A stretch of DNA of 64,000 nucleotides from Sabellastarte sp. h YS-2021 (GCA_964017235.1 OZ024929.1:159449609-159513608), one strand, 5' to 3'. Shown: positions 38,922 through 51,489, counted from the first letter of the stretch. Numbers and translations are program-made. Notes: generated by a model not told the origin, from the letters alone.

Positions 38922-41050
38922 ATCATAAAAATAGCATCAGAGATGCCCGTACCCCACAGCCGGGGGAAATTGTTTTCAACACCATGAGATATAGAAGTAG
39001 TGAAACAGTACAAAGATCGGGATACTTTCAGAGCAGTGTCAGCTACAAAAAGATCCAAATGGTGCTTACGTAGAGAAAATAACATCTAAGTGAAAGAAAA
39101 TGTATGTAAAAATAAAGTAAACTAACAAGAGGGTCAAAGATGCCCCAAAAGGCGGGTTGCGCAGGCAGCAACAAGGTTAGCGACTCCTGTAATTACATTT
39201 AGAAACAAGGAAAGAAATGTTAGGTCACCCAGTTAAGGTGAATGTGTTAGACGTGCTAAGAAATGTAAAACTTGTGAATGTGTTAGACGTGCTAAGAAAT
39301 GTAAAGCAAACGAACAGATGGAATCACACCAATTTCGAAAGGAAACTAGCTATGATGGTGATCTATCTCCCTGTCAAGTTTTAATTCGATTGGACACAGC
39401 ATTTTTGAGTTAGAGTCCTGAAACAGAAATGTTGACGGACAGACAAATGGACAAAAAACAGACAAACGAATGGACAGAATTACACAAATTTCGAAAGGAA
39501 CCTAGCTATGATGGTGATGTCTCTCCCTGTCAAGTTTGAATTCGATTGGACACAGAGTTTTCGAGTTAGAATCCGGAAACAGAAATGTTGATGGACAAAT
39601 GGACAAAAAACAGACAAACGAACAGACAGAATTACACCAATTTCAAAAGGAACCTAGTTATGATGTTGATCTATCTCCCTGTCAAGTGTGAATTCGACTG
39701 GACAAACTGCTTTCGAGTTAGAGTCCAGAAATTGAATTAATTTATGGACAAATGACGGACAAACAAACAGAGTGAACTACACCAACTTTGAAAGGAACCT
39801 AGCTGTGATGGTGATCTATCTCACTGTGAAGTTGGAATTCGATTGGACAAACCATTTTTGAGTTAGAATCCGGAAACTGAAATTTTGATGGGCAAATGGA
39901 CAAAAAACGGACAAACGAACGGACTGAATTACACCAATTTCGAAAGGAACCTAGCTGTGAAGGTGATCTATCTCTCTGTCAAGTTTTAATTTGATTGGAC
40001 AAACCGTTTTTGAGTTAGAGTCCCAAAACGAAAATGTGGACGTACAGACGGACGGATGTCGGACACATCAATCTAATAGGCGGGTTGGTTACACGCAACC
40101 CGCGTAAAAATTATGATGCACACGTACAACCTACAATTTACGATTTCAGAGATATTGCCTAGACAAAATTTTAAATGCCAAGGTTACTACAGCAAGATCA
40201 AAGGTCAAATCAAGGTCACACCATGACACTGCACACCTATAATCCCCATGTCCCTACCAAGTATCAACTTCCTACACTTTGCAGTTTCCGAGATATAGCC
40301 CAGACAAGATATTATAGGTCAAAGCCACTACGGCAAGGTCAAACGTCAAATCAAGGTCAAACCATGATGCTGCACACCTACAACCCCTAACCAATGTCCC
40401 CACTAAGTATGAACTTCTTACACGTTACGGTTTCCAAGGTATAGCCCGGAAAAGATTTTATAGGTCACTACACCAAGATCAAAGGTCAAATCAAGGTCAC
40501 ACCATGCACTGCAAACATATAACCCCTAACCCATGTCCCTACCAAGCATCAACTTCCTACACCTTACAGTTTCCGAGATATAGCCAAGACAAGATTTTAT
40601 AGGTCAAGGTCACTACAGCAAGGTCAAATCAAGGTCACACCATGACGTTGCACACCTACACCCCCTAACCAATATCCCTACCAAGTATCAACTTCCTACA
40701 CCTTACGGTTTCCACGATATATCCTGGACAAAATTTTATAGGTCAAGGTCACTATAGCAAGGTCAAAGGTCAAATCAAGGTCACACTATGATGTTGCACA
40801 CCTCCTAACTGATGTCCTTACCAAGTATCAACTTCCTACACCTTACAGTTTCTGAGATATAGCCCAGACAAACTCAAGGTCACTATGGCAAGGTCAAAGG
40901 TCAGATCAATATCAGTCCATGACGTTGCACACCTACACCCCCTAACCAATGTCCCTACCAAGTATCAACTTCCTACAACTGACGGTTTCTGAGATACAGC
41001 CTGGACAAACTTTTTCCCGCTGCCCGACTGCAATGGGTGAAAACAATGAC
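38922..41050. repeat. Tandem-repeat element, copy B, interrupted by a pearl-like insertion
   Basis: The 5' block (38922-39125) matches copy A at 5640-5830. After the insertion (39126-40104) come about six units of about 150 bp (AAGGTCACACCATGA, ACCAATGTCCCTACCAAGTA) and the same terminal block AATGGGTGAAAACAATGAC. Confidence 0.78.
39126..40104. mobile_element. Pearl/HINE-like element, copy 1
   Basis: Subterminal GGCGGGTTGCG near the left end is the inverse of CGCAACCCGC at the right end. Five core units of about 150 bp (AACCTAGCTATGATGGTGAT, CTCCCTGTCAAGTTTGAATT, GACGGACGAACG-type microsatellite) lie between. It ends GGCGGGTTGGTTACACGCAA then CCCGC, a hairpin, followed by TAA. The same family sits at 59233-60209. 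Confidence 0.78.
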
Positions 41051-41159
41051 ATGAATTTTAAGGTAAAAGGTCATTAAAAGTCTTCCTTAAACTTAATCAA
41101 TGTGTGGAGTTGAACTTATGTCATTTAACAGTAAGTCAGTTGGAACCCTCATTTTCACT

Positions 41160-41890
41160 TCAAGGTAGCCATGACTGTACTTGTATTGGAACTCAAGGTG
41201 GAAAGAAAATAAGAATGTCCCTACTTTCATCTTTAATAAGTTTGCAAAATTTAACCAAGGTCAGCTGAACAATATGATAGCTGGAGAGTAACTAGAGGAA
41301 TACTTTTGCTAACAAAAGCGAAGCATCCCTGAAAGTTTAAAATGCTTTGTGGTTTTAATAAGCATGCTGTAAAGCTAAGAATGCACAAAGCTGCGCTATA
41401 TGCTTTCCCAATAAATCGTAATCCATTCTGCAGGTATAAAAGCAACAATAAAGGAGATATAAGGCAAAAACTCAAAATCAGCTATTTTATGACCCCAGTT
41501 TGACCCATAAGGGGGGGGGTGGGGGGGGGTGGGGTAAAACTGACCGGCTATTTAGACTCTCCACATATGCTTTCCCAATACCTCTTAATACATTCTGAAG
41601 GTATAAAAGCAACAATAAAGGAGATATAAGGCAAAACTCCAAAGCAACTATTTTATGACCCCAGTTTGACCCATAAGGGGGGTTGGGGGATAAACCTGAC
41701 TGGCCATAAAGGTCATAAAGGTCAAATTTAAGCAAGCAGAAAAATTTTCCCACGCCTAAGGTATATAACTGCCAAATATGGTTTAAAACCTTCTAATAAT
41801 AAGGGAGACATTCAAGGGAGAACATAATGCGGCGGCGGCGAGGAAACTGAGGCGAAAACAAATATGCGCCCTTTTAGGGACGCTTAATTA
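41160..41890. repeat. Tandem-repeat element ending in GC hairpin, first
   Basis: Two similar units (AAAGCAACAATAAAGGAGAT, then CCCCAGTTTGACCCATAAGG with a G run) precede GCGGCGGCGAGG and the hairpin GCGCCCTTTTAGGGACGC followed by TTAA at 41866-41887. The minus ORFs 41251-41753 are artefacts of the units. Confidence 0.6.
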
Positions 41891-41899
41891 CTCCATACT

Positions 41900-42932
41900 T
41901 CACTGCAAGGTGGCCATAACTGCATAAAGTCTAGCTGCGGTCAGGTGAACAATAAGATAGCTGGAGGCTGAAAACTTCCTTTTTTCACTGTAAGGTGACC
42001 AGAACTTCATTCATATTGCAACTTTAAGGTGACCATAAAATGAGAATGTCCCTTTTTGCCAACCTTTATAAATGTGCCAAGTTTTTTTTCAAAATTTAAA
42101 CATTAACCGAGCTTAGGGCTGAAAAACCCTTCATTTTAAGTATAAGATGGCCATAACATCATTAATATTTAAATCATAACGTAGTAAGAGTCTTATTTTC
42201 ATCTACTTCAATATCAATATACGTTAGATATGGAAAAAGAAAGGGGCCAGATGGCTTTATTCCAAAATTTATGACTTTAGCAGGGGTCATAGCTCCAATT
42301 ATATTTACAGTTTAAGGTCACCATAAAGTCAGGATAATCTTTTAGTAAATCTTAATATATATGCCAAGTTTGGTTGAAAAAAGTGAAAAACTAAGAGAAC
42401 TGGAGGGTTAAACCCTCTTTTTGACATTAAGGTGATCTTAAGATTGCAGATACAGGGCCAAAACTTCGGCATGTGAAAGATTATCAAAAAGTATCTAAGT
42501 TATTCCAACAAAACGCCGAAATCCTGACCGTTTTTGAGATATAGACTTAGTACCCAATTTTTTAAAAATTTACGAAAATAAAACCCCTCCCATTCAGGCA
42601 TCTATGGTCCGATTGATCAGAAAATCCTTTCCGACCTGCGGATATAGGTCTAGAATATACCTGATAAATTTTATAGCACAGGTGTGTGGTTTTTTCTGAA
42701 ACGTGATGACGGGGTGTTTTTGAAATATGCTTACGGTTAACTTCAATAAAGTTTAAGGCCTCCGTAAAGTATCACAAAAATTTTTCCCGCCCCTATAGTT
42801 TTAAAGAAAGATAAGAAGGAAAGAAAAATCTGAAAGCCCAAGAAGTTATTTAAGGGAGACCATAATCCGGCGGCGGTGATCAGTCAAACTTACGTGAAAA
42901 CAAATAAGCGCCCCTGACGGGGCCGCTTAATA
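41900..42932. repeat. Tandem-repeat element ending in GC hairpin, second; uninterrupted reference copy
   Basis: It ends with CCGGCGGCGGTGATCAGTCA and the hairpin AAGCGCCCCTGACGGGGCCG then CTTAA. The whole stretch is present in inverted orientation at 58401-61160, where three elements have inserted. Here the sites are empty at 42150-42157 (GCCATAAC), around 42555-42570, and at 42753-42756 (TTAA). Confidence 0.78.
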
Positions 42933-42949
42933 ACAAGTGAGTTATAAGC

Positions 42950-43190
42950 ACTTAAAATTTAGCTATCCTTATTTGACCTTGAAGGAGAGGCCCAAGGTCA
43001 CATCTGAACACATCAAAAGATTCCCAGCCCATGATTTTCTAGAAGTAGTTTTAACTTTGTAAACCTCTAGGACCAAGAATGAGCAAGTTAGAAGCACTTT
43101 TAAATTTGCCTTTCCCCGTTTGACCTTGAAGGAGGGGCCCAAGGTCATATTTCAATACATCAGTAGATTCCCAGCCCATGATTTCCAGTT
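42950..43190. repeat. GACCTTGAAGGAG tandem units
   Basis: About two units of about 125 bp related to 37950-38220 and 47160-47790 (GACCTTGAAGGAGGGGCCCA, CCCAGCCCATGATTT, AAACCTCTAGGACCAA). Confidence 0.65.
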
Positions 43191-43224
43191 GCTATCTGGT
43201 GGATACATTAAGTAACAAAGATGC

Positions 43225-43485
43225 AGGTCTTATACTCACACAAGGGAATCTACCTGTGGCCTAGTACATATATGCAAGATAACAGAGAAATACCTTCAAG
43301 AGTCAATAAAAAAATTGTGATGAGTGTTGAAATTTTCACACTTTGGGTGCGGGTATGTCGCTTCTTATGGCTCTGGGGACAGACGAACAGACAGATCTGC
43401 ATGGATTTTATGTTTATCATCATCAACAGATAAAGTATCTTTTAAAAGTAACAGCATGTCTCTGAGCCTGAGAAGATGTTCAAGC
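43225..43485. repeat. Dispersed repeat, copy 2 (pair at 38620-38890)
   Basis: Same order of motifs as copy 1, including CCTAGTACATATATGCAAGA and GACAGATCTGCATGGATTTT. Confidence 0.75.
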
Positions 43486-44492
43486 GGATGCCGCAAAGTG
43501 AGCTGACGTAATAAAATATTTGCAAAATAAAACTCAAGAGTGACTAAGTCAAGTGTATTTCAATGCTTTATGTTAATATCTCACACAATTAAATATCATC
43601 TACATAATACAATTTGGCAAAGTTATTACATACGTGACATCGAGATAAATATTTATAAGTATTGATATTCACACTTGCTTTGGGGTAATCACACTTTTTT
43701 CAAATGAATCTGACTGGTCTGTCACTTACAAGAGTATGGTTTTGTCATTTATTTCCAATATTTTATTTCACTAGAATTCACTTTGTCACAGCTGCTTATT
43801 TTTCAATTCATGGGATTGGCATTAAATGAACACATTTGGAATATGCTAAAACTACCAATAGTTTCTTCCAAACTGAGAATAGTTTAAGAAATCTGAATAA
43901 AGTCAAAATCACAGGTGTAATAAATTATTTAATGGTGGCAATATACTTTTTATTTTGGAACATTAATGAAATTTGTATTTAGCATGAACATTTTAAGCAT
44001 GTTACAACAAAATACATCCTCCAGAAGTCACTGATACAAATGCATTTGGTTTTCAAACTTTACCCGTAACATTTTTTTTTCTTTTTCTCAAAATCACTCT
44101 ACTCATTATGTAGACAACACAACATGGATCACTAATGTGTCACTCATCACAAAAAAGACAAAAATAAGCATATACCAACCAACTGCATTATGAAATTTAT
44201 TATCACATTTTCAAAGGAATATCTACAATAAAACTTTTACCAGCCAAATACTGAATGTCAACATGCACAATATCTATAAAACCATTCTTCAAAGTTATTC
44301 CTTCTTGTTATTTTACACTGAAACAGCTCATATTGTAACTTTTTACTTTTTTATTATCAAAACAAAAGAGACACCCTTTATGTAAATGGCCAGATAACAC
44401 AGATTCTATTGTAGATCCTTCAGTAACAAGAACTAGTAATCCACAGTCCATACAATCCATGTATATTCCTGTAACTAATGTGACTGAGCAGT
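43486..44492. other. SDHB 3' region
   Basis: AT-rich, no repeat recognised. TTTATT at 44350-44355 is AATAAA on the minus strand, about 140 bp after the SDHB stop, and is a candidate polyadenylation signal. Confidence 0.45.
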
Positions 44493-44585
44493 CTACTGGT
44501 CTTTATCCTGTCTGGGAATACCTTTGGATTCCTGGCCCATCATAATTTTCTTTAGCTCAGCCACAGCAGCACCTGGGTTCAAACC
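44493..44585 (-). CDS. SDHB: SDHB last exon
   Basis: It encodes [20 protein letters not shown] then [10 protein letters not shown] and TAG. GLNPG completes the cluster-binding CPKGLNPG motif. The acceptor is TACTGCAG. Confidence 0.93.
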   Translation of the reverse strand, partial: GLNPGAAVAELKKIMMGQESKGIPRQDKDQ

Positions 44586-47500
44586 CTGCAGTAGACAATG
44601 ATATATCAACAAAAATACATATCTTTAACAGTCACAAGATGGCAGCTAAATTTAGAAAAAAAAATGTTACAAAAGAAAACATCAAAGTTGGGTTGTATGT
44701 CCCAAAGAGACAGGATTTGTATAGGTAAACCAGTTTTAGGAAAATCATTACACCTAAATTAACTGCATTATCATGTCACTTTTACCAAACATGAGCTACC
44801 CCTTGAGCAGTGACACAACAGTAAGATCCATGAGGTAAAACCATTCAAAGCATGTGCCAGAAACACTACAATTACAGATTTGCTCTGAATGTTCCTCCCA
44901 GCAAGACAGCATTGATCTATTTCAAAAGAAAGTTATTTGTCAAATTTGAATTCTATCTTCTACATTGGGATCTATAAACTGTGAGAATGGAACACATTTT
45001 GACCTAAAAAAACTCTACACATTTTAGCTGGGATATCTTTACCTTGAACAAGCCTTGGCACATTTTCATGAGGTGTGAAATCTGTATACCAAAATAGGCC
45101 CGATTACTACATTCTTAATTTTAACATGAAAAACTAGATCGCAATTCAGATGGGGTTTCCTTACCTTAGGACAGGTTTTGGTACAATTCATGATGGTGTG
45201 ACATCTGTACACAGACCACTTGTCTTTCAGCATGTCCAGTCTCTCCTCGCGATACTCATCCCGTGAATCCATCACCCACCTACAGGAAGCAGAATAAACA
45301 TGGACAATAGTGATCACAATAAAGGGGGAAGTTTTTTTTCAGGAATTTAAAGCTCAGAAGTTCCCTGTTTCAAACAATGTATGTAATATCTTTGAACCAA
45401 GTTTTGAGAGTTTTAAAAGAAAACATTGACAATGTAGTATAAATATTTCTTCAAATGGTTCTAAACTACAACAGGAGTTTTATACAGGTACTATCCTTAA
45501 CAAGAACTTAGAAGACATGTTTTTCTGGTCCTATTTGAACTTAATCAGGTTCTTCTTTATAGCCAGAGGATAATGGGAGAATACATAGTACTATTACAGT
45601 TCTTCTCAATTATTACCTATTATTTTAACATTTTTTAACATTTTTATTCAAAGTTAATCCACAGTACATATAGTACCTTAATGTTGATTAACACTCAACT
45701 GGCAATGCTACCTATTTTTCACACAGCTATTTCATTCAATATGAAATTTTTACCTTCAGAAGTCTAAATATTTCTATAGATCTTACTTATTTTACTTATG
45801 CTGAATTTTCTTTCAGAAAGTGATTTTTTTTAACTTACAAAATTACAAAAAAAATTTATTCTAAGAACAACACAGGGTGTATCCACTAAATTTCAAAATA
45901 TTTTTTCCATCACTTTTCCTTGACTTCTCCATGACCAAAGCTTTAAAATCAAGGACCTTTCAAATGCCTTGTGGCATGAAAGAGACATGTATCGAGGTCA
46001 CGAGCTCCCGCTGAGGTCACTACCTCCCACTGGTTTTACCTATTAGAACCATGCACAAGGTTACAGTCACAGGACAGGAAGACATGGAAGACACCAAAAT
46101 TTGATCTGATTACATAAATGTATCCTTCTCTTGAAATACTGGATGAAAGAAAGGAACAATGCTGTTTCACTAGAGGATACCTTTTAATTTCCATGACTTT
46201 TTATGGATTTCCAAAATCTGGAGTCAATTTCAATGACTTTTCCAGGCCTGAAAAAAAGGAATTCCATGACTTTTCCAGGTTTTCCATGACTGAATACACC
46301 ATGAACAAGAATAATGGTGAATATGTTCCACTGAATATAAATGGTGGACATGAAACTTCTGCATACCTGTAAGCTTGCATGATGACAGCTGGACCAAGGT
46401 ACTTGTCCTGGTTCCACCAGTAACTGGGACAGGCAGTGCTGCAGCAAGCACAAAGAATGCACTCATACATGCCATCCTGAAACAGACACAATGCACTCAT
46501 ACATAGCTCTACGATGCTGAAAGGGAAGTCCTACATATCTCCATGACGTTGCATGATACAATGCCATCTTGAAACACTGTGACAGCTGATTTGCACATTC
46601 ATATATTGCTGGAAATTTGTCATTATTATGTAAACTTAAACCAAGTACAGCAGTCCAGTGACCCATGAGAATTTGGATTAACATATGTACAATAACTTAC
46701 CATTTAAAAATACTTTAAAGCTTGGTTTCATGCATCCAATATAGGACATGAAGCATCAAAAATTTATGTACAATCTTATGAATCTAATATTACATTAAAT
46801 TTCTGTTAGACAAGATTCTGGCAAATAATACCCAACAAGTTTAGGAGAAAAGAGACACAAATCAAGTCACAAATCAGAGACTCAGTTCAGACATTTAGTT
46901 CATTCATATAATACATTCACGTGTCAACTAATTTCCAGGTGGCCAAGTACCAGTACATAATACAAAAACTTCTAGAATGACATACATGGAAAAGTATCAA
47001 ACTAGGAATGAGTATTATATTGTTCAGCTTCATGAGTGCCATTTGTAATCCTAATTATGTGTAGTAGGTTGCACCAGAGAATACAAACAAATACTAGAGA
47101 TTGTGTCTTGATGCAGTGTATCCCCAGACAGGACATGGTTGAAGCATGACATACAGAGCATTTCCAAATTATAAGGCGAGACCAATAATAAGGGAGATAT
47201 AGGTCATTATAAGTATCAAGAACCAGGTTCGACCTTAACGGAGGGGTCGAAGGTCAAACCTGAACCAACCCAAAAATTTGGGGCACATGATTTTCCATAA
47301 GTTGTCTTCACATCCAAAACCTCTACGACCAATAATGAGGGAGAGATACACCATTATAGGTGTCAAGGACCACATTCGACCTTGAAGGAGGGATCCAAGG
47401 TCAAATCTGACTCCAGCAAAAGATTCGGGGCACATGATTTCCTATCAGTTGTCTTCACATCCAAAACCTCTACAACCAATAATTAGGGAGATATTGACCA

Positions 47501-50500
47501 TTAGAGGTATCAAGGACCACATTCGACCTTGGAGGGATCTAAGGTCAAATCTGACCCCACCAAAAGATTTGGGGCACATAATTTCCTATAGGTTGTCTTC
47601 ACATCCAAAACCTCTATGCCCAATAACAAGGGAGATATAGGCCATTATAGGTATGAAGAACCACATTTGATCTTGAAGAAGGGGTCCAATGTCAAATCTG
47701 AAACCAGCAAAAGATTCGGGGCACACGATTTCCTATAAGTTGTCTTCAACATCCAAAACCTCTACGACCAAAAAGGGATATATAGGCTGCCATAGCAACC
47801 AACCACATTGAACAAACTGGACCAAATGTTAGCCAGGCAAGATTTCACTGCAGGGAAGATATCTTGAAACCTTGTTAAGGATAGGTGCAACAAATTTTCA
47901 GCTATAAGTGATTTACTCAATGATGAACTGTCAAAGTAGCTATTACTCAGTTAGCTATGGACCTACAGCTCTGAAAATTTGCCATGACAGAGTACATTTA
48001 AAAGTACATGAACAACATATTCGACAAAAAAACCCTCTAAATTTAATAGGTTTGCAGATATAACTGATTCACTCAATGGTGAACTGTCAAGGTAGCTATT
48101 ACTCAGTTAGCTATGGACTTACAGCTCTGAAAATTTGCCATGACATTGTGCATCAAAAAGTAGCTGAACAACATATTTGACAAATTTATTGCAACTCTAA
48201 CTGTTATGAAGAAAAATATCATTTATTCATTTTGGTCATGGTTAAAAACTGAATATAGCAATTACTCACGTAGCTATAGAGACAGACCTCTGATAAAGTT
48301 ACCACCTTGTAGGCATGGATAAAGTAGCTGAACAACCTATTTTACCAAAATGTTGTAAATGCATCCATTTTTGAGTTATAAGCACTTTACTCAAAGTAGC
48401 TACCAGTGCTATTACTCACTTAGCTATGGACCTATGCCAGACATAATCTCCTGTCCAGCAAGCCATCTAGAGATAAACATGAGCGAGTAAGTTTTACAGC
48501 CAATAATAAAGGAGGTATATGGCCTCACAGTCTTATATAGGCATATACCGTAGCCGCGCTCTGTAACGCCCATGGGCAATGTGACCAAATATTTGTGAAA
48601 GTTGGGGATGGGCGTTTACGACAATGAAAACCAGCCGGGCGTTTCGAAAAAAATAACCCGAATTTAGGTAAACCGCGTTTTAGCACACACCGACTGGAAG
48701 TAAAATATGCGGTTGGTAAACAAATCTCGATGCAATAAAAGTTGTCATAACTGCTAAAATAAGGAAAGTTTTGTTGAAAATTGATACAAATTAATAATAT
48801 TTCACCGATTATTGGGTTTATATGGAGACAGTTTACCTCGAAACGACATATGAGCGATAACGTAAGATTGTGGATGGGCGCTTTCAAAAGCATGAGCGTT
48901 ACGGAGCGCGGCTACGGTATATGCAGTAAAAGGTACCATTTTGAGTCATTTTAGCAGGCCTAAGGTGACCTTGAAAACACTAGCCAAGGTCAACAAACTG
49001 ATGCTGCTACTCCATCATGTACTCAACCTCCGAAGCCATTTTCAATAGTTTCCATGCAATATAGTAAGCATTAAGTGTGAAAATATCTCCAAAAAGGCCA
49101 AAAATGGCCTCGGTGAGGTACTTTGGTGCTCTGTGGATGACCTTCAATGAAGAGCTTCACGGTCAAATTTCTGCATACTTACAGAGGACATTTATATGTA
49201 TTCTATATACCACCCATAGGATGATCTAACTTTTTGTACATGAGAACTGGGCCAAATAGCCAAAATCTGACCTTTAAGAGGCCACCAGTGACCTTGAAAT
49301 TGAAGGTCAAGGTCACAAAAAAATAGCATTCGTGGCATCGCCCATATATACCCACATACCAAATTTGAAAGGTCTACCTAAATTATTTTTTAAGTTATCG
49401 CGTCCGAAAGGAAATCTCTGCGGCGGAAGTGGCGTGACCGTACTGAATCCTAAGTATCCCCGACTTTCATCTGGGGATACAATTATGTGGTCTGTATGTC
49501 AGGGCATTAAGGTCAGATACAGCATGTACCTTAATATCACCAGGTCAGGTGATCACTCACCAGTTTGGCTCTATCTTCAGGGGACTGGGCATAAGGTTTC
49601 TTGCCATAGTCTTCACTCTTCATGTCCTTCTTTTTTAGATATGGCTCAATGAACTTGTACTGAGCATAGAAGTTATTCATGTCCTGCAAAACATCAACAT
49701 TTGTCAAACAAAGTTCTCAAGATAATTCTTGCAGAATTGTTTTTTGAAATGTTGTCAAATAATTTGTTGTTCTAGGTCCTGTATATTTCCAAACAAATTG
49801 CCTGTACTACAAAATCCTTATTATGTGCCTTTTAAGTTTTGAAATTGCTTTTCGTCTCCCCCAGTTATCTTGTGGGGAAGAAATTGTATCCTACAACGTC
49901 CTTCAAAGAATTCATATAACTTCCTGTGTGTTTTTTCTGGTCTTTATAGTTTAAAATACATAATAATGCAATTAATTTTCATTTATTTTTCTCTTGCATT
50001 TTTTCACTTAAATATAATATCAACACTCATTTTAATTTAATGTTATTTTTTTCACTTTTTTTGACATACCCCATATACATGAAAAGTCAGTACAAAAACC
50101 AAATTCCATGCATGTTTTAACTTTACCATTTCACAAAATACGAAGCATTTCTATTCATCTATTTTATTCTGTACTTTGCAGTAGGCTCACCATGTGACAG
50201 TGAGATAGATCTCATTTTTGACTGTATGTTGTTTCATCGGAATTCAAAATTTTTTAACATACTTTTATTTATATACAGTATCTTCTGAAGACCAAGGAGA
50301 GTCAATATAGAGTCCAATTGAGAGTTCTGTCACAATGCTTTGACCGAGTTTCAAATTCTGTCGACAGAATTTGAAACTGCATCTTCCAATTGGAATTTTG
50401 TCAACACAGATTCCAGCTACTTGTTCTGTTGACAGAATTTTAAATGTTGTTGGATTTGAAGTTCTGTCACAACAAATATATAAAGAAAGTGAATATAAGT

Positions 50501-51237
50501 TATCTTTAAATTACTGTAGAAACTGGTGTGATCCAAATAATTAATTTCATTAATACATTTCTGCTCTCCCCAAATTACAGTTTTCTCCTGTTTTATAATA
50601 CACTAGGTCTTCTATTACATGCGTATTCCTATCCGATTCCATTCCTAGTACATGGAAACTTTAATGCACAACTTACAGGTACTAAGTCCTTCACCACATA
50701 CATGTGTGGAAGTGGATAGATCTTGGAAGTTTTGCTGGTGTTGTCATCTATTTTACTGGAAAAAAAAATATTGAATCAAAATTTAACGAGAGTGCAAATG
50801 AGGATTATTTTCTGATATAACACTCAATGTGAAAACTATATTTGACATTTATCTTGAAAATATACACTGTAGTAACATATACAGAGACACAAGCGACAGT
50901 TTCACAAACAGACTGACTTTTGATGAATTTTAAATGAAAATCGGGTTTAATGAATTTTAAATGAAAATCTGGTTTAATAAACACACACTTTATTTTATGA
51001 GAATTTCTCACCTTTTTTACACTTAATCGTTTGACTTTATCTTTCTTTTAACTTTCTGATACCAATAACTAAAATAGCTCAAAGGCAACTCACCACAAAC
51101 AAGCCAAGGTGTTGGCCCCATTGATATTCATAGAGCAGGAGCCACAGATTCCTTCACGACAGGAGCGACGAAAGGTCAAGGTGGGGTCAATTTCATTCTT
51201 AATCTTTATCAGTGCATCAAGAACCATAGGACCACAC
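44493..51237 (-). CDS. SDHB: Succinate dehydrogenase iron-sulfur subunit, 5'-partial, 6 exons visible
   Basis: Minus-strand exons in order: 51237-51094, 50755-50677, 49683-49561, 46476-46367, 45279-45165 and 44585-44493. Phases agree throughout and give 220 residues plus TAG, from [15 protein letters not shown] to the C terminus. In mitochondrial complex II this subunit passes electrons from the flavoprotein to ubiquinone. 2Fe-2S ligands are in [10 protein letters not shown] and the later NTLAC. 4Fe-4S ligands are in CILCACC. 3Fe-4S and remaining ligands are in STACP and [21 protein letters not shown], which lies near the quinone site, is intact. The C terminus is a few residues longer than in vertebrates. 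The mitochondrial leader and N-terminal exon(s), about 70 residues, were not recognised up to 64000. The protein should be functional as far as seen. Confidence 0.96.
45165..45279 (-). CDS. SDHB: SDHB exon: 3Fe-4S/4Fe-4S cysteines
   Basis: 115 nt. It encodes [20 protein letters not shown] and [14 protein letters not shown]. It completes an Arg codon split with the preceding exon. The donor is AAG/GTAAGG. Confidence 0.95.
45280..46366. other. SDHB: SDHB intron
   Basis: AT-rich. A short local repeat of TCCATGACTTTTCCAGG at 46190-46290 is the only visible structure. Confidence 0.5.
46367..46476 (-). CDS. SDHB: SDHB exon: CxxCxCC ferredoxin motif
   Basis: 110 nt. It encodes [20 protein letters not shown] then [16 protein letters not shown]. 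The acceptor is TGTTTCAG and the donor is AG/GTATGC. Confidence 0.95.
46477..47159. other. SDHB: SDHB intron, 5' part
   Basis: No gene signal. 46477-46560 repeats fragments of the preceding exon border (ACAATGCACTCATACAT twice), a small local duplication. Confidence 0.5.
47160..47790. repeat. Tandem array, about 130-bp units in SDHB intron
   Basis: About five units: GACCTTGAAGGAGGGATCCA, AAAGATTCGGGGCACATGAT, GTTGTCTTCACATCCAAAAC, CTCTACGACCAATAA. Clear homology to 42950-43190. Confidence 0.78.
47870..48480. repeat. Diverged tandem units of the AGCTATTACTCA family
   Basis: About four units (GTAGCTATTACTCAGTTAGC, GCTCTGAAAATTTGCCATGA, GTAGCTGAACAACATATTTG) in an SDHB intron. The same family makes up the large array from 51490. 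Confidence 0.72.
48548..48917. mobile_element. MITE, 370 bp, CCGTAGCCGCGCT termini
   Basis: The left end CCGTAGCCGCGCTCTGTAAC is mirrored by GTTACGGAGCGCGGCTACGG at the right. Both are bordered by TA (or TATA within GCATATA). There is no ORF of its own; the long minus frame across it has no recognisable feature. Confidence 0.72.
48950..49500. repeat. Tandem-repeat-element remnant ending in a TATCCCC hairpin
   Basis: Pearl-like phrases (CATACCAAATTTGAAAGGTC, AAGTTATCGCGTCCGAAAGG, CTGCGGCGG) are followed by the hairpin TATCCCCGACTTTCATCTGG then GGATA and CAATTA. The layout is the same as in the other hairpin-ended elements of this window. Confidence 0.5.
49561..49683 (-). CDS. SDHB: SDHB exon: linker region
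   Basis: 41 codons, phase 0/0: [20 protein letters not shown], then a variable lysine-rich part and PEDRAKL. The acceptor is TTTTGCAG and the donor is CTG/GTGAGT. Confidence 0.94.
49684..50676. other. SDHB: SDHB intron
   Basis: AT-rich. 50330-50470 carries TTCTGTCGACAGAA-type palindromic repeats (AATTCTGTCGACAGAATT once, then diverged copies). Confidence 0.45.
50677..50755 (-). CDS. SDHB: SDHB exon: [15 protein letters not shown]
   Basis: 79 nt. The first base completes a Cys codon, then [20 protein letters not shown] and VKDLVP. The acceptor TTCCAG is preceded by a T run and the donor is CCT/GTAAGT. Confidence 0.94.
50756..51093. other. SDHB: SDHB intron
   Basis: A short AT-rich intron with a 27-bp direct duplication (TTTTAAATGAAAATC twice near 50930). 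Nothing else. Confidence 0.5.
51094..51237 (-). CDS. SDHB: SDHB exon: 2Fe-2S domain
   Basis: 144 nt. It enters with the last base of a codon, then [20 protein letters not shown] and [12 protein letters not shown]. It ends two bases into a Cys codon. The phase predicts an upstream exon ending in two bases of a codon, expected to be Lys as in other SDHB proteins. Confidence 0.95.
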
Positions 51238-51489
51238 CTACAGTATAAAGTTTGTTGCAATAGAAACCAGCATTCTGACGCATGCATTTATCTCCCGCCG
51301 TATAAATTAGATGTCCTAAAGATAGTGGAATATAAATTTTCCTGCGAGATGGAGGCACATGTAGAAGTGACAAGTTTAATGTTTGATTGCAATACTTTTA
51401 AAGACAAAATGCATTTACTCATTTTAGTAGCTATTACTTTGCCATCCAAAGAGCTACAGTTCTGCCACTTCATTATGCAGATCAACTCA

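Noticed and set aside
46118-46372. Plus-strand frame with repeated [17 protein letters not shown]
   Set aside because: A short local duplication in an SDHB intron next to the exon at 46367; no homologue or signals.
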